From NCBI GenBank assembly GCA_027422505.1, contig JAPQWV010000481.1, positions 372,001 through 436,000 on the forward strand: 64,000 nucleotides of DNA, written 5' to 3'. Origin of the DNA: Craterostigma plantagineum. Its lineage: Eukaryota > Streptophyta > Magnoliopsida > Lamiales > Linderniaceae. The notes below the pieces were generated by a model. It was not told the origin of the DNA and ran no database searches. It was given only the letters and a program-made list of their open reading frames with translations. Positions 1 to 11,127 of this stretch are shown here, piece by piece (within the stretch, counting starts at the first letter, position 1; each line of letters begins with the position of its first letter). Position numbers and translations under genes: made by a program.

Positions 1-441
1 TACATCACCAGTTTCTACTTAGTAATTTTTACATCCATATAGGGACCGCCCCCCATCAATATCACGTGTGGAGAGTCCCACGTCCAATAGTACAAAAAAT
101 AATAATGGGCTTATAGGTTTGATGGTCAACTCCTCTTAAGACCAATTGGTTTAGGAAGGGACCCCGTCAAGCTTATACCGGGACCCCTCCTCATGTGTGC
201 CGCGTGTGTCTGGGCATCGATGACGGATAAATTACGGTAGGCTCGACCCAAATTTTCTACACCACCCAATCTGGTTGTGAAGATGACTATTGTAGTTGTT
301 CAATTCCAGCTCCAACAGAGTAGGCCAGAAACGATTCCATCCCCTTCGTGTTATGTTTTCCGGGATGGATTTTTTTTTTACTATAATTGTCTTGTTTTTC
401 AATGTTTTCCATTGGGTTTATTTTTTGTCTTTATTTTATCC
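1..441. other. Intergenic DNA, possible worn LTR/TRIM fragment
   Basis: No gene is seen. A 'gagagtcccacgtcc' motif (about 71-85) followed by 'gggcttataggtttg' and 'ccaattggttt' resembles motifs that recur in LTRs of plant terminal-repeat retrotransposons. Neither ends nor target duplications can be placed, so this is a weak call. Confidence 0.25.
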
Positions 442-1131
442 ACTAGAAGTAGGGGTGTTCAAATTCACTGAAAAAACCGAAAAAATCGACCGAACCGTAA
501 ACAACAGAACCGAAAAGACCAGAACCAAAAAAAAAAAAACGAATCGAATTATAAAAAAACCGAACCGAACCAAATTAAAATGGTTCGGATATCGAATTAA
601 GCATACGTAAAATCGAAGAAATCAAAAAACCAACCTAAAATTATCATAGTACATTAAAAATAGAAAAATATCAAAAATCATTTGTTTTTCTCCCATAACG
701 TAAACAACACAGTAAATATAATTTCATTGGTCTACTTTTTTCATTTTTATGTGAATGTTTCCTCACCAATCAAATACTATTTTTCTCCCAAACAATTTAT
801 AGTATCGTCAGATGAATGATTTTATATTTTGGTTAGATTTTGTTCCATTTTCATATTGTTTTTTCGGACCTTTGAATTTATTTTGCTACATGTCACGTTC
901 CATAAATCTTCTTTGTATTTTAATAACCATAAATTGTTTTATGTATTCTCAGCTCATAATATTCTTTTTGTTGAATTCCTAACCGAAAAACCGAACCGAG
1001 GAAAATCAAACCGAACCAAATTAAAACGGTTCGGATATCGGATTAAGCATACGTAAAACCGAAAATCGAAAAACCGAACCGAAATTTGAAAAAACCGAAC
1101 TTAACCGACCGATGAACACCCTAACTAGAAG
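442..1131. mobile_element. hAT-type MITE, 674 bp, copy 1
   Basis: The element runs from 450 to 1123. It starts 'taggggtgttcaaat' and ends 'gatgaacacccta', giving an inverted terminal match of about 12 bp. It is flanked by a perfect 8-bp duplication 'actagaag' at 442-449 and 1124-1131, which is the hallmark of hAT insertion. Sub-terminal blocks are rich in 'accgaaccgaa' and carry 'ggttcggatatcg'; the middle is AT-rich and non-coding. A second copy of exactly the same length lies at 44433-45106. It sits about 340 bp beyond the stop codon of the beta-galactosidase gene. Confidence 0.93.
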
Positions 1132-1465
1132 AATGCGTGAAATCTCTATTCACGGAAGAACTTGTTAAGTTGTTAGGAGGAAGAAGATGGCTTTGAGGGT
1201 ATTTTAGTTGTCTTAAGGTCAAAAAATATGGACAAGTCATATTTCAGTCGCATTAATAGCGCCTGTAACGTACTCACTGGCAGAAGGTTCTGACGGAGGG
1301 TACGATGCTAACTTTTAGAAAGCGTAAGGGAGTTTTGTGTAATAAAAAAACAACGTATGAACGTACATTTCAGTATATCCACGTGGGGTACTTCACCTTT
1401 CGAACTAAATTTATTTTTCTTTGAATGTAACAGGGAATATAGTGCCTTGATATCGCCCTCTAAAT
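1132..1465. other. 3' flank of the beta-galactosidase gene
   Basis: Downstream sequence between the stop codon at 1466 and the hAT MITE. It should hold the 3' untranslated region (minus strand), but no clear polyadenylation signal can be singled out. Confidence 0.4.
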
Positions 1466-4400
1466 CTACACATATGTAACCGATCTCCTTACAACGGAAA
1501 TCTTGGAAGCATCACCACCGATTTCCTCGAACACTACCAATAGATTCTGCGTAGGCTTCATCCACGATCTAGGAACATGGTACCTAGTGATCACGCCAGA
1601 AAATGCAATAATATAACTATAGTAAACATGTACTCCAAACGTCAACATATATTTGTAATATATATACAATACCATCGTTGAGTTGGTTTTCCACAACCGT
1701 ATTGGCACTTTGCTTGTCTAAAAGTCCCTCCGTAGTTACAACCGTTGCATTGTCCTTTGGCATATGTAGTCCAATACCTTCCAATGCTTTGCCCGTTAAC
1801 CCATATTTGTCCCTTTCCCATACTGCCCATGTCCAGTGCTAACGGCTCCGTCCCTTGTGGCGCGTCGAAGTATGCCTGTCACAAGAACGGATGTAATAAA
1901 TTGACCTTTGAATTATTGGTTGAACAACGCTAAATGAGAAACATGAGCCTACCTTGTACCATGTGAGTGGCTGTTGTTGGCTGTTTGCTGCTAAAGACCG
2001 TCCGTTTATCCAACCACGAGTAAGGGAAGAAGCTTCATCGGTGGACGACGACGCTAACTTCACAGCCTCGCCTTTCAGTCCGATCTATAAGACGAACAAG
2101 AGTTACGTACAACAATAAATTTCTTGTGTGATAATCAATAATCTATATTAGGCAAAATTATAAAAATTGGTCACTAACAATGTCAATTTTCGATTTTGGG
2201 TCACTACGTTTGCCAGTTACAAAATTAGGTCACTAAGTATGTATATAGTAACAAAATTTGGTCACTAGTTACAAAATTTAGGTCACTAAGTATGTATATA
2301 GTTACAAGTATGTATATAATATGAAAAAAATGGTCAATGACCCAATTTTTTTACTATATACATACTTAGTGACCTACTTTTGTAACTAGCTAACATAGTG
2401 ACCCAAAATCGAAAATTGGCATACTTAGTGACCCATTTTTATGATTTTTCACATCTGTATTATTTACCTACCTTGTAAGACCATTTTGCCTGGATACATC
2501 TCTATCTCCAATATCTAGCCCATGTAAGACAACTGGTCCGATGACGCCAGTCTTCCACGTTTCGAAACCGCGACCATTGTTCTATATCATGTTTTAACCC
2601 ACCTATGAGAAGATTCAACCAAATAAAATAAAGAAAAAGGGAATGAAGGAACTGGCGCCTACGCTGCACTAACCGGTAATCCAACGGCTACGCTTAGTAG
2701 GGCAATGTTATTGAGTCCAGCATGGAAATTGGCGTTGCCCGTGAACGTGATTCTCGTGTTTTCACGACTTCCAAAAGCAGATCCTGTACATATATTGATA
2801 TAGTTTGTTTAGAAAAAAAAAACGTTCATTTCAAAAGAAATGAATGCAAGTATGCAACGATGGACTATACGATGTAGCTTTTGATCACTTGCCAGAAAGT
2901 TGCCCATTTATAAAGACGTGCAAGCCATGTCCGGCTGAGTTAACCGTCAAAGATGGATGGCTGCCTCTACGTAGGAACGATTCACTTGGGCTTATGTCTA
3001 CACTGTTATATAGAAACTTACAATACGTAACGGATAAAAGTTTTCAGTTCAAGGTTATTGAATTGGGTGTCAGTGTGTGTTTTTTACCTAGTCATGTACC
3101 AAAGGTAGTCACTAGCATCCCTGGTGACATTCAACTGTTCTAACAGCCCAACAACTGAGAACTTGGCATCGACATCCTCGGCTGATATGTCTTCGCTGAA
3201 TGATTCCCAAGACAACATTCCGACTTGTGTGGGCAACATCTGTGGCCAAGACGTCTTAGACCCCACCTGCATGCGTTGCGATCCGAACAATATTGGAAAA
3301 CGGGAACTGTAAATATACAACCGATAGGTTCCTTAATGGCATATGGGCTTACTCTGGCGGTGTTAAAAACGACATTTATGCAGTCGGGAAGTATGCTGAT
3401 GGACCAAGGAGGAAGATCATAGTGCAGACCATTGAACGTGACTCTTGCGGGCGTGTCGAAATGGTAGTTTGTCAAAAAAGCCGTGCAACGACCGGACTTA
3501 GAATCCAAGAACACGTGTGCCTGAAGATGATGAAGAGACCAGAACAAAAGGTATTGGCTCCCTCATCTTCGACGCTGCAAAGAAAGATGAAATTCGACGT
3601 ACATGTTCGTAATTTCCCAGAGGTGTAACGGCTGGATCTGCAGAAACCAAGGCGCCCTCGCACTGTTTCATCGCGTTGTGGAACTCCTTGAGATGGTCAT
3701 ACTTGGGCTGTCTGAGTAATCCTGTGAAAGAGAGCGAGCGGATCAGATGGTAATGAAAATGAAAGACAATACAAGCGAAGAGCGCACCATAGATACGCTT
3801 GCTTACCGTATTCATCGATGGGTGCATCATAGTCGTAGCTCGTGGTTATGAAAGGACCACCAGCTGACCTACCAAAGTTGGTTCCTCCATGATACTGAGA
3901 AACATTACTTTTGATTAAAGGAATCAATGTGTTTAAGAGAAATGTTGCATATATACCATACCATGTAGTAGTTTACGAAGGAGCCTCCTTTTTGGATGAA
4001 TCTAGCAACGGCGAACGCCAAATCTTCGACGGGCCGGTGATGGATCGGCCCGCCAAAATCTTCGAACCTTGAGAAAAGGGAAAAAAAAGACGACAACTAA
4101 ATTAATACCATAAGAACATAAAAAATATACATAAGCTCTGTGGCCTAGCTCGAGGCTTACCAGCCAGTCCAAGCCTCGGTCCAAATCGTGGGCTTGTAAG
4201 GTTTGTTGGGAGAGAAGTAATCGCAGTAGAAAACCATTGCAGGTATTGATCTGCCGAAACAAGAACCTTTTTCTGTCAGGAAAATGCCAACAGAAATCAA
4301 ATTAAAAGGGACAAAAGTAATTGTTATTGTTATATTACCAGAGGGTCAGGCGCATCGTCTTCCTTACACATAACCCACGGAACACCGGTGTTCAAGTCAA

Positions 4401-5442
4401 GAGCCATTTTGGCAGCCCAGGTCATATATGCATGGCCAGAAGGTCCGAGGTTTCTGCTTTCATACTCGTTTTCAATCTGTGTAATGTAATACATTATGAT
4501 GATTATTAATAACAGAGAAAACAGAGAGAATAACAAGATAGGTGATAGCAAGAGAGCGTACGTGCCTGAGAAAGAATAATAGGCCCGCCCTGAGATTGAA
4601 ACAGTCCCTCATACTTCATCATTTCGACAATTTTCGTGGTAAATCTTTGCATTGCCATCTACCCAGAAATTAAACTTAAACTATGAAAGGAAAAAAAAAA
4701 TTATACAAAATGTTCTGAATATGACCAACAAACTATACCTTGAAAGGCTCATTATCAGTTCGAAACTTCATCCCAGGAACATACTTGAGCCAAACTGGAA
4801 AACCTCTGAAGATTTTCAAGGTAGCTTAAGTGCAATCATCGACCTTGAGTTAAAACATAATTAAAAAGAAAAAGGAATACATATCATTACCCAAAGTTCC
4901 ACTCTGCACAAACATAAGGGCCAATCCGCAGATGCATGTATAAACCTGCTCTTTGGACCAATTTCACGAACCGAACTATATCATTTCTTCCCTCGAAGTT
5001 GTACTTGACAGAACCCAAAAAAATTATAAAAAGTGAAAAGAGAATTTCAGCACATTACTTGGTCGAAGGATAAATAAATATAATTATAGAGAGAGATAGA
5101 GAGAGGTTTACAATTCCAGGTGAAGGTTCATGAATGTCCCAAAACACATAAGTGTCTATGGCATCTAAACCTCCATCTTTTGCCTTTTTAATGAGACCTT
5201 CCCACATCTGCATTGAAGGAAAAAAAAAAAAGGGAATATAATGAATTTTATTACAAGAAAAATGAAGTAACGAAACTCACATCAGGTGTGCTTCTTGGAT
5301 AATGTATTGAGCCAGAAAATAGAATTCTTCTCTGGCCATTGATAAGGAGAGCCTTTCTATCATATGTAACACTGCACCGTGAAAAACGAACAGCACACAA
5401 GACGATTAAACCGACAAACAAAATGCATTTTGAAGCTGCCAT
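1466..5442 (-). CDS. Beta-galactosidase, GH35, 18 exons, two frame breaks
   Basis: Secreted plant GH35 beta-galactosidase that trims terminal beta-galactosyl residues from wall polysaccharides. Exons, in order: 5281-5442, 5112-5207, 4891-5003, 4739-4805, 4566-4658, 4339-4476, 4161-4250, 3962-4067, 3807-3894, 3603-3721, 3353-3520, 3088-3266, 2893-3002, 2674-2783, 2472-2581, 1953-2084, 1673-1875, 1466-1583 (2202 nt, about 733 aa). The start gives a signal peptide ending near residue 24, then SVTYD. The family's [25 protein letters not shown] and YHGGTNFGR motifs are present. The acid/base Glu lies in IENEY (about 181) and the nucleophile in WTEAWTGW (about 248). There is no C-terminal lectin domain. 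Introns after exons 5 and 13 have GC donors. Oddities: one extra base in exon 7 (aaaa run, 4229-4234, before the nucleophile), one missing base in exon 15 (about 2485), and Trp to Arg beside it. The two shifts cancel but the span between would be misread: recent pseudogene or assembly error. Confidence 0.92.
2153..2456. mobile_element. Fold-back MITE inside intron 15 of the GH35 gene
   Basis: Almost the whole of intron 15 (2085-2471) is a long inverted repeat. The left arm reads 'taaaaattggtcacta' and then 'ttttcgattttgggtcac'; the right arm is its reverse complement ending 'agtgacccatttttatg'. The 'ggtcacta' octamer recurs about every 40 bp on both arms. It is non-coding and does not touch the splice sites. 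No target duplication could be fixed, so the superfamily is open (Mutator-like is possible). Confidence 0.75.
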
Positions 5443-5840
5443 CGAATACGAGACAGAAGAAGAATGAAAAAGAACAAAAAAAAAAAAAAAAAACAAAAAG
5501 CTTTCTTGTTATGGAGGGCGTTAAATGCACAAATGAATAATGCCAAGGCGAGAATGATGAGTTTCTTCTACTTGACACATGACATATAAAGCTTTTCGTT
5601 CTTTATTTTCTTTATTTATCTTTATTTTACTTAAAACTTGGAGAATTATAACAGCATTGGCACACTAGCGTGCAGACAAACACTTGACACGACACACGGT
5701 GACAAAAGATAGAACAAAACTATGCATAAAAGTGTGAATCACTTTTTGGATATTTAATGGTTATCTGTTTTCCTCGGTGATATTAATATATCACGATTCC
5801 AGCATTGCTTGCTGAGTTTGCTCCTGGTTCCTTTGGTTTC
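5443..5840 (-). promoter_or_regulatory. Promoter region of the GH35 gene
   Basis: About 400 bp between the start codon and the MULE end at 5841. On the minus strand a TATA-like 'tttatatg' lies at 5583-5590, about 140 bp before the ATG, a reasonable spacing for transcription start plus leader. A long A-tract (5478-5495) lies in the leader. Anything further upstream is now transposon sequence. Confidence 0.4.
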
Positions 5841-6183
5841 GGGAATATTTAAAAAAATGGCCTTTGACATCGTCAACGTTAAAAAAATAGCCTCCTAATT
5901 GATAAAAGACCAATGTACCCTTACTTACTCTGCGTAAAAGACTATTATACCCTTTTTTAATGGCAATCAACGACAGTTAACGAAAATTACAGCTTTTGAC
6001 AGAGGTTTACTGTAGAATCTGAAAAAGCAAAAGTAAATAAGAAAGAACCCTTTCACTTCACGGGCCCTTTGCAAAATCGATCAAGCTTTCTCCATTTTCT
6101 TCTTCTTCACAGTCGAATTTGAAGCTCAGAATCCATGGCAGTTCAGGCGAGACCCCAAACAGTGAAGATAATTTTTTCCAGTC

Positions 6184-6570
6184 CTATACAATCGCACGGG
6201 ACCCTAAATTTAGGCCGCAGGGTACTCGTGCTTGCACAGGCAGGGGCCCCGTGTCTTGAATCTCGGGGATCCGTGTGAACGCGCTGGGTCCTCCCCAATT
6301 AACCCGCGCTTTGTCTCGCTGGGACCCGTGCTTGCTAGCGCTGGAGACCTTGCAATGCCGCGCTGGGGACCCGTGCGTGGCAGCGCGGGGACCCTGCGAC
6401 ATAGCACGGGGCCCGTGCTTGCTAGCGCGGGGACCCGTGCTCATGTGCGCTGGAGGTCCTAGCTATGCCGCGCTGGGGACCCGTGCGTGCCAGCGCGGGG
6501 ACCCTGCGCCATAGCACGGGGCCCTTGCTTGCTAGCGCGGGGACCCGTGCTCATGTGCGTGGGAAATCGT
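6184..6570. repeat. GC-rich 'gggaccc' array 1
   Basis: Degenerate units built on 'gcgcggggacccgtgc' with 'gcttgctagc' palindromic spacers. A longer 110-bp unit is visible twice, with 'atgccgcgctggggaccc' starting at 6355 and 6465. GC content is far above the surrounding DNA. It is non-coding, though several long open frames cross it by chance because of base composition. Confidence 0.85.
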
Positions 6571-6790
6571 AAACTACGCTAGGCATGTAGCTTAACGTGA
6601 GTCTAGAATTCTCGCTGCATAGCGACAACACCTTCACAATCTCATTCTTCACGTCATCTAACGTGCATGTTTCCTCGTCGACCAAGATTGATTGCCATCT
6701 ATGAGTAGGAAGAGGACACCACTTCGAGGTATTGTCCTCGCCAATTATCCAATGACCCTCGACTTGGAACACAATGTTAGTGATCGTCAT
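6551..6790 (-). pseudogene. MULE transposase, N-terminal fragment
   Basis: The ATG at 6788-6790 opens an 80-residue frame beginning MTITNIVFQVEGHW, followed by a segment of the type 'ILVDEETCTLDDV...RLTLSYMPS'. This is the pattern of the N-terminal domain of plant MuDR-type transposases (beta strands, then a 'D..CT...' segment and an 'L.Y' strand). A 'ttgcag' acceptor-like site lies just upstream. The frame runs into GC array 1 and stops there, so the catalytic DDE region and zinc finger are absent. It shows that the 5841-8260 element derives from an autonomous MULE. Assignment is by pattern only. Confidence 0.5.
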
Positions 6791-6947
6791 GATTACCCCC
6801 TGCAATAAAAGTAAAATATATTAGAACCATAGCCCTACTTGCGAAACCAATACAACTTGCGAAACCCTAGTTTGCGAAAACAATAGTTTGCAAAAACCCT
6901 AGTTGTCGAAATTGTTATTTCGGATGCTGTGTTTGCTAACATGATTT

Positions 6948-7125
6948 CTAGGCTATCGAAAACCCTAACAGCGATCGAAAACCCTAACAGCTTTCGAAAA
7001 CCCTAAAAGCTATCAAAAACCCTAACAGCTATCGAAAACCCTAACAGCTATCAAAAACCCTAACAGCTTTCGAAAACCCTAAAAGCTATCGAAAACCCTA
7101 ACAGCTATCGAAAACCCTAACATAT
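6948..7125. repeat. 18-bp telobox minisatellite
   Basis: About ten units of 'atcgaaaaccctaacagc' in tandem, differing mainly at 'atcg/ttcg' and 'cagc/aagc'. Each unit contains 'aaaccctaa', the plant telomere-type motif (telobox), but the period is 18, not 7, so this is not telomeric DNA. Confidence 0.9.
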
Positions 7126-7127
7126 AA

Positions 7128-7770
7128 GCACGGGACCCCTGCACCAGCGCATGGGACCCAAGCTCTAGAGCGCGAGACCCATGACTTAGTGCGCGGGACC
7201 CATGCCCTAAGACGGCCCATGCACTGATGCGCGGGACCCCAGCACCAGCGCCTGGGGTCCTTGAACTGATGTCTGGGTCCCGTGCTCAGTGCGCGCGCGG
7301 ACCCGTGCTCAGTGCGCGCGCCCCCTGCATTGATGCACAGAACCCCGGCACCAGACTGCGGGGACCCTGAATTGATGCCGGGGTCCCGTGCACTAGCGCG
7401 CGCGGACCCGTGCTCCATTGCGCGCCTGCTCTGATGTGCGGGACCCCAGCGCCAGCGCCTGGGGTCCTTGAACTGAAGCTTGGGTCCCGTGCTCAGTGCG
7501 CGCGCGGACCCGTGCTCAGTGCGCGCGCCCCCTGCATTGATGCACAGGACCCCGGCACCAGATTGCGGGGACCCTGAATTGATGCCGGGGTCCCGTGCAC
7601 TAGCGCGCGCAGACCCGTGCTCCATTGCGCGCGCGCCCTGCACTGATGTGCGGGACCCCAGCGCCAGCGCCTGGGGCCCTTGAACTGATGCTCGGGTCCC
7701 GTGATCTAGCGCGCGGACCCGTGCACCAGTGCGCGCGCCCCTGCACCAGCGTGTGGGTTCCATGGAGCAT
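7128..7770. repeat. GC-rich 'gggaccc' array 2 with a 208-bp higher-order unit
   Basis: The same short motif as array 1, here organised into a larger tandem unit. 'cctggggtccttgaactga' begins at 7251 and 7459 and, with one change, at 7670, giving periods of about 208 and 211 bp and a truncated third unit. Runs of 'gcgcgcgc' are frequent. A 235-codon open frame (7098-7805, minus) is a by-product of the repeat. Confidence 0.88.
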
Positions 7771-8383
7771 GACCACGAGTTTCGTCTTTCCGACTGGAAA
7801 TTCAAAATTTTCGTGGCCAGACGTCACGTAATGACAAACTCACGTAATTTGGAGGGTAAAAATTCGTAATTCAAAAAGAAAAAACTTACTGTAAAGAGTT
7901 AGAGCTGGGTTTTTCCTTCCAGACTTGTTTCGCAGACTTCGAGCTCGACTTAACTTAGTGACGAAATGAGGCTGTGTTTTTCTTTAGAAACGATGAAGAA
8001 TAAAGGATGGATCGATCTGGGTTGGCATAGTAATTATTACGTGCTGCTGTGCATTTTAAATGGAGTTTCGTTTCTTTTATATATATACAGATTGTGTATG
8101 TATATTTATTTTTCTTTTTCTTTTATTTCTAGTTAGTTAACGAGGGTTTAAAGAAGATGGTTAACGGTTAATTAAAATGAAGGCCATTGACCAAAAAAAA
8201 ACGTCAACAAGGCTATTTTTTAATATTGACTGAGTCAAGGGCCATTTTTTTAAAAGACCCGTTGGTTTCGTTTACTGATTTAGTTCTCTTTTCACTGTTT
8301 TTTTCTTTTATTTTTCTATTAGGAAATGTGAATGGTATTGGATTAATTAGAAAAAAAAAAAAAAAAAAAAAGGTCTTCGGTTA

Positions 8384-8863
8384 GACCATCTCCAACGGAA
8401 ATATTCATTCGCACTCATTCTCCAACTCAAAATGCAGTTATTCTTCTCTAAGCGACAAACCAATTCTGAAACTAAAAAGTACCATTATTTAATATTCTCT
8501 TCCATAAATGCTATTACAAAGTTTTAATACTACCCATATGTTTTATAAATTTCAAATGATATTATACGATTATATTTAAAAAACAAAATAAAATAATGCC
8601 TATATAATATAAATCGAAATTAGGACTTGTATACAAATAAAAAAGACCTTCTACATATTTTTATTGTTTATTTATATTATTTGTGTTCTTTAATAATTAA
8701 AATAACTAAAATGGTTTATATGTGATATTAAAAATACAAGCGCATAATGGGGTAGAGAAATGCAAAGATGCGTTCAAAAGATAAGTGAGAAATGTAACAA
8801 CGCATTTTGATTTGCAGTATTTTCGCTATTTTTGTGGATTATGATGTACTATTTGAGATGCTC
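8384..8863. mobile_element. Tourist-like MITE
   Basis: Left end 'gaccatctccaacgg', right end 'tttgagatgctc', with 'tta' on both sides (8381-8383 and 8864-8866). Terminal 'catctccaa' type ends and a 3-bp TTA duplication are typical of PIF/Harbinger-derived MITEs. The interior is AT-rich and non-coding. Confidence 0.7.
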
Positions 8864-9007
8864 TTACTCACTACCATCTCTGTGTTTTTTTTTTTTTTTT
8901 TTTTCCAAAACATGAGAAAATTTGTAAATCTGGATACCTAAGTTTGTAATTATCTAATTTTGTCATATCTAATGATTTGACTTACTCAACATTATAATTT
9001 TACAACG

Positions 9008-9901
9008 GTGATACTTAGAAGTGGTTCGGTACGGTATACCGTACCAAAACTATGATACCGTATACCGTACCGAAATTTCGGTATCCAAAAAAATCATACC
9101 AATACCATACCAATATTTCGGTATACCTTAAATTTCGATACGGTATCATACCGAAATTTCGGTATGGTATCGGTATCATACCTTCTATACCATTCACACA
9201 GAGGGTTATACCATGCATGTCTTGTAACTAATTAATTCGTTGCTTTGGAATTTTTAATCAATTCAAACTCCTTAGGCCCCAATAAGATAGATTATTAATA
9301 ACAAATTTTCAAAATAAAAAGATTTTTTAACCTTAAATAATTTACATATTTTAGCCAGTATCCTTGGTAAGGCAAAAAACTTTACTTTACCACAAAATAC
9401 AACTCTATATACAGATTGAAGCGGCTATATTTAACAAAATTAGTGAAGATTAACAAAAAGTAATTGCGTTGCATCTTCACGCTTTCAAAATCCTGAAAAA
9501 AACACACATTAAAAAGGTAAAAATTAAACGTTACTTGAGTTACATAAGTAAAATATGGTGGGCCTATCTTAGAAAATTATGTATAAGTTAATAATTTATG
9601 GACTAAATAAGTTTATGAAGATACTTAATTTTTCATTTTATATTTTTTGAAATAATATAATATATGTAGGTGTGTATATATATAAAATATATTAAAAATT
9701 TTAGTATTTCGGTATTCGGTATAATCGGTATACCTAATTTAAAAAACTTTCATACCATTACCGTACCGAAAATTTTCGGTACGGTATCATACCTTACCAA
9801 AAACTTCGGTATACCAAAATTTTCGATATTTTCGATACGATTCGATACGATAAGGACGGTATTTCGGTATTTCGGTATTTTTCCCCAGCCCTAGTGATAC
9901 T
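9008..9901. mobile_element. hAT-type MITE with 'cggtatac' arms
   Basis: The element runs from 9016 to 9893, flanked by a perfect 8-bp duplication 'gtgatact' (9008-9015, 9894-9901). Ends are 'tagaagtggttcggta' and, on the other strand, 'tagggctggggaaaaata'. Both arms are packed with 'ggtacggtata' and 'aaatttcggtat' motifs in opposite orientations; the centre is AT-rich without coding capacity. Confidence 0.88.
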
Positions 9902-10600
9902 GTTAGAATATGGGTATGATCAATCCTTATATATTCTATCTATTCTATTACAGAGTGAGGTGTGACTTAAACCGTCACTTTGTCTATCAACTTATTTACA
10001 GTTTACTCCATCTATTTATAATTGAATTAATTGACTAATTATAACATCACTTTTAAACTTTTCTAGTATTGTATTTATCACCCTACACATTATTCTTTTT
10101 TATATTTAAACATATATTTCATCTATCAAATTAAAAATTATAAATCTCGAAATGGATAATAACATTAAATATATTTATATTTTAAGCACATGCCACGTAG
10201 AAGTCCGGAGAAATACTAGTTACTACAAATGGTAAGCATTCACATGCCATGGTATTTTGGAAGGATATTGCTCTCTCAATCACAAGGATAAGCACATTCC
10301 AGGTTTCCTTTCCGCCGGGGCTTATTTTATTCATTATCATGTGATGCAGTTATCGTCTTAGTTTATACATTATAGCAATTGAAAGACAATAATGATAACT
10401 ATATTGTAATTTAATAACGTCTATACTATTATTATTACTACACCTACATCATCGGTTATCACAATTTCTATTTAATTATACGATGTTGATCATCAACCTA
10501 ATTCATAGACAATGAGATACAACGAGGACCCCCACCTCCACTCCGTTACCACCTATTCATTTATCACGTCATATCGACATTTGTTGGAATGCGCATCAAT
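9902..10600. other. AT-rich intergenic DNA
   Basis: No gene, RNA or clear element boundary is seen in this stretch. Confidence 0.5.
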
Positions 10601-11127
10601 TAGTTGGGATATCGGTAAAAAGTCTGAAAAAAGAAGATAATCTAAAAACAATGGGGTATCTACCCAAAAATCCCCATTTGGATAAAAACTTGTAATTTAG
10701 TACCCTGTCAGGATTTTTTATATGTAGGTACCTAACAGAATAAATTTTTTGCACATAGGTACCCGATCCCCGCAGGTACACCATAGAACACATTTGGGTA
10801 CCCTATATCAACACATTTGACTACCCTATATAACAGAAAATGGTACGACGTATGTTACATTTAGGAACGCCCTATGTAACACACAGGTATGCCGTAGCTA
10901 CGACGTATGCTACATTTAGGTACCCTATATCAACGTGCTATGGTACGCAATATACACATAGGAAGGTACGTCATGACTAAAGAAACTGGTAAAAATTAAA
11001 TCGGGTACCTATCTTTCTGACATGGGTACCTATGTGTAAAAATTTTATTCAATTGCATATTTATATGTAGATGTACCAAACCAACGTTATGTATGATTTT
11101 TATCAAGACAAACATAACAAAAATGGA
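10601..11127. repeat. Degenerate 'ggtacc' repeat block
   Basis: Phrases such as 'taggtacc', 'gggtacctatgtg', 'ggtaccctatatcaac' and 'acgacgtatg(t/c)tacattta' recur with small changes (10672-11040), partly in inverted orientation. Probably a worn MITE-like or LTR-adjacent element; ends cannot be set. Confidence 0.4.

Larger units (their letters stand above)
5841..8260. mobile_element. Mutator-like element (MULE), 2.4 kb deletion derivative
   Basis: Ends: left 'gggaatatttaaaaaaatgg', right (reverse complement) 'gggtcttttaaaaaaatggc'. The inverted similarity continues through 'ttgac..cgtcaa' and 'aaaaaaatagcc' for about 50 bp. Flanking 9-mers are 'tttggtttc' (5832-5840) and 'gttggtttc' (8261-8269), 8 of 9 identical, as expected for a MULE. 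Inside are a truncated transposase N-terminus (minus), two GC-rich 'gggaccc' arrays and a telobox minisatellite. Both ends are homologous to those of the 6.8-kb MULE at 35726-42522, in the opposite orientation. It sits directly upstream of the GH35 promoter. Confidence 0.85.

Noticed and set aside
2502..2684. Stop codons taken as a third disruption of the GH35 gene
   Set aside because: They lie in an intron with a good donor (CCG|GTTAGT) and acceptor (gatatag|AACAAT) that restore the family sequence.
5251..5496. Upstream start giving a Phe-rich extension of the GH35 protein
   Set aside because: The extension is encoded by an A-tract in the leader; the start at 5442 gives a normal signal peptide.
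6184..6514. Several overlapping open frames on both strands
   Set aside because: GC-rich array 1 lacks stop codons in many frames; no gene signals.
6948..7125. Interstitial telomere
   Set aside because: The telobox occurs once per 18-bp unit; a telomeric tract would have 7-bp periodicity.
7098..7805. 235-codon open frame on the minus strand
   Set aside because: It is a by-product of the GC-rich 208-bp tandem array; the protein is a repeat of Gly/Ala/Arg/Pro phrases with no domain.
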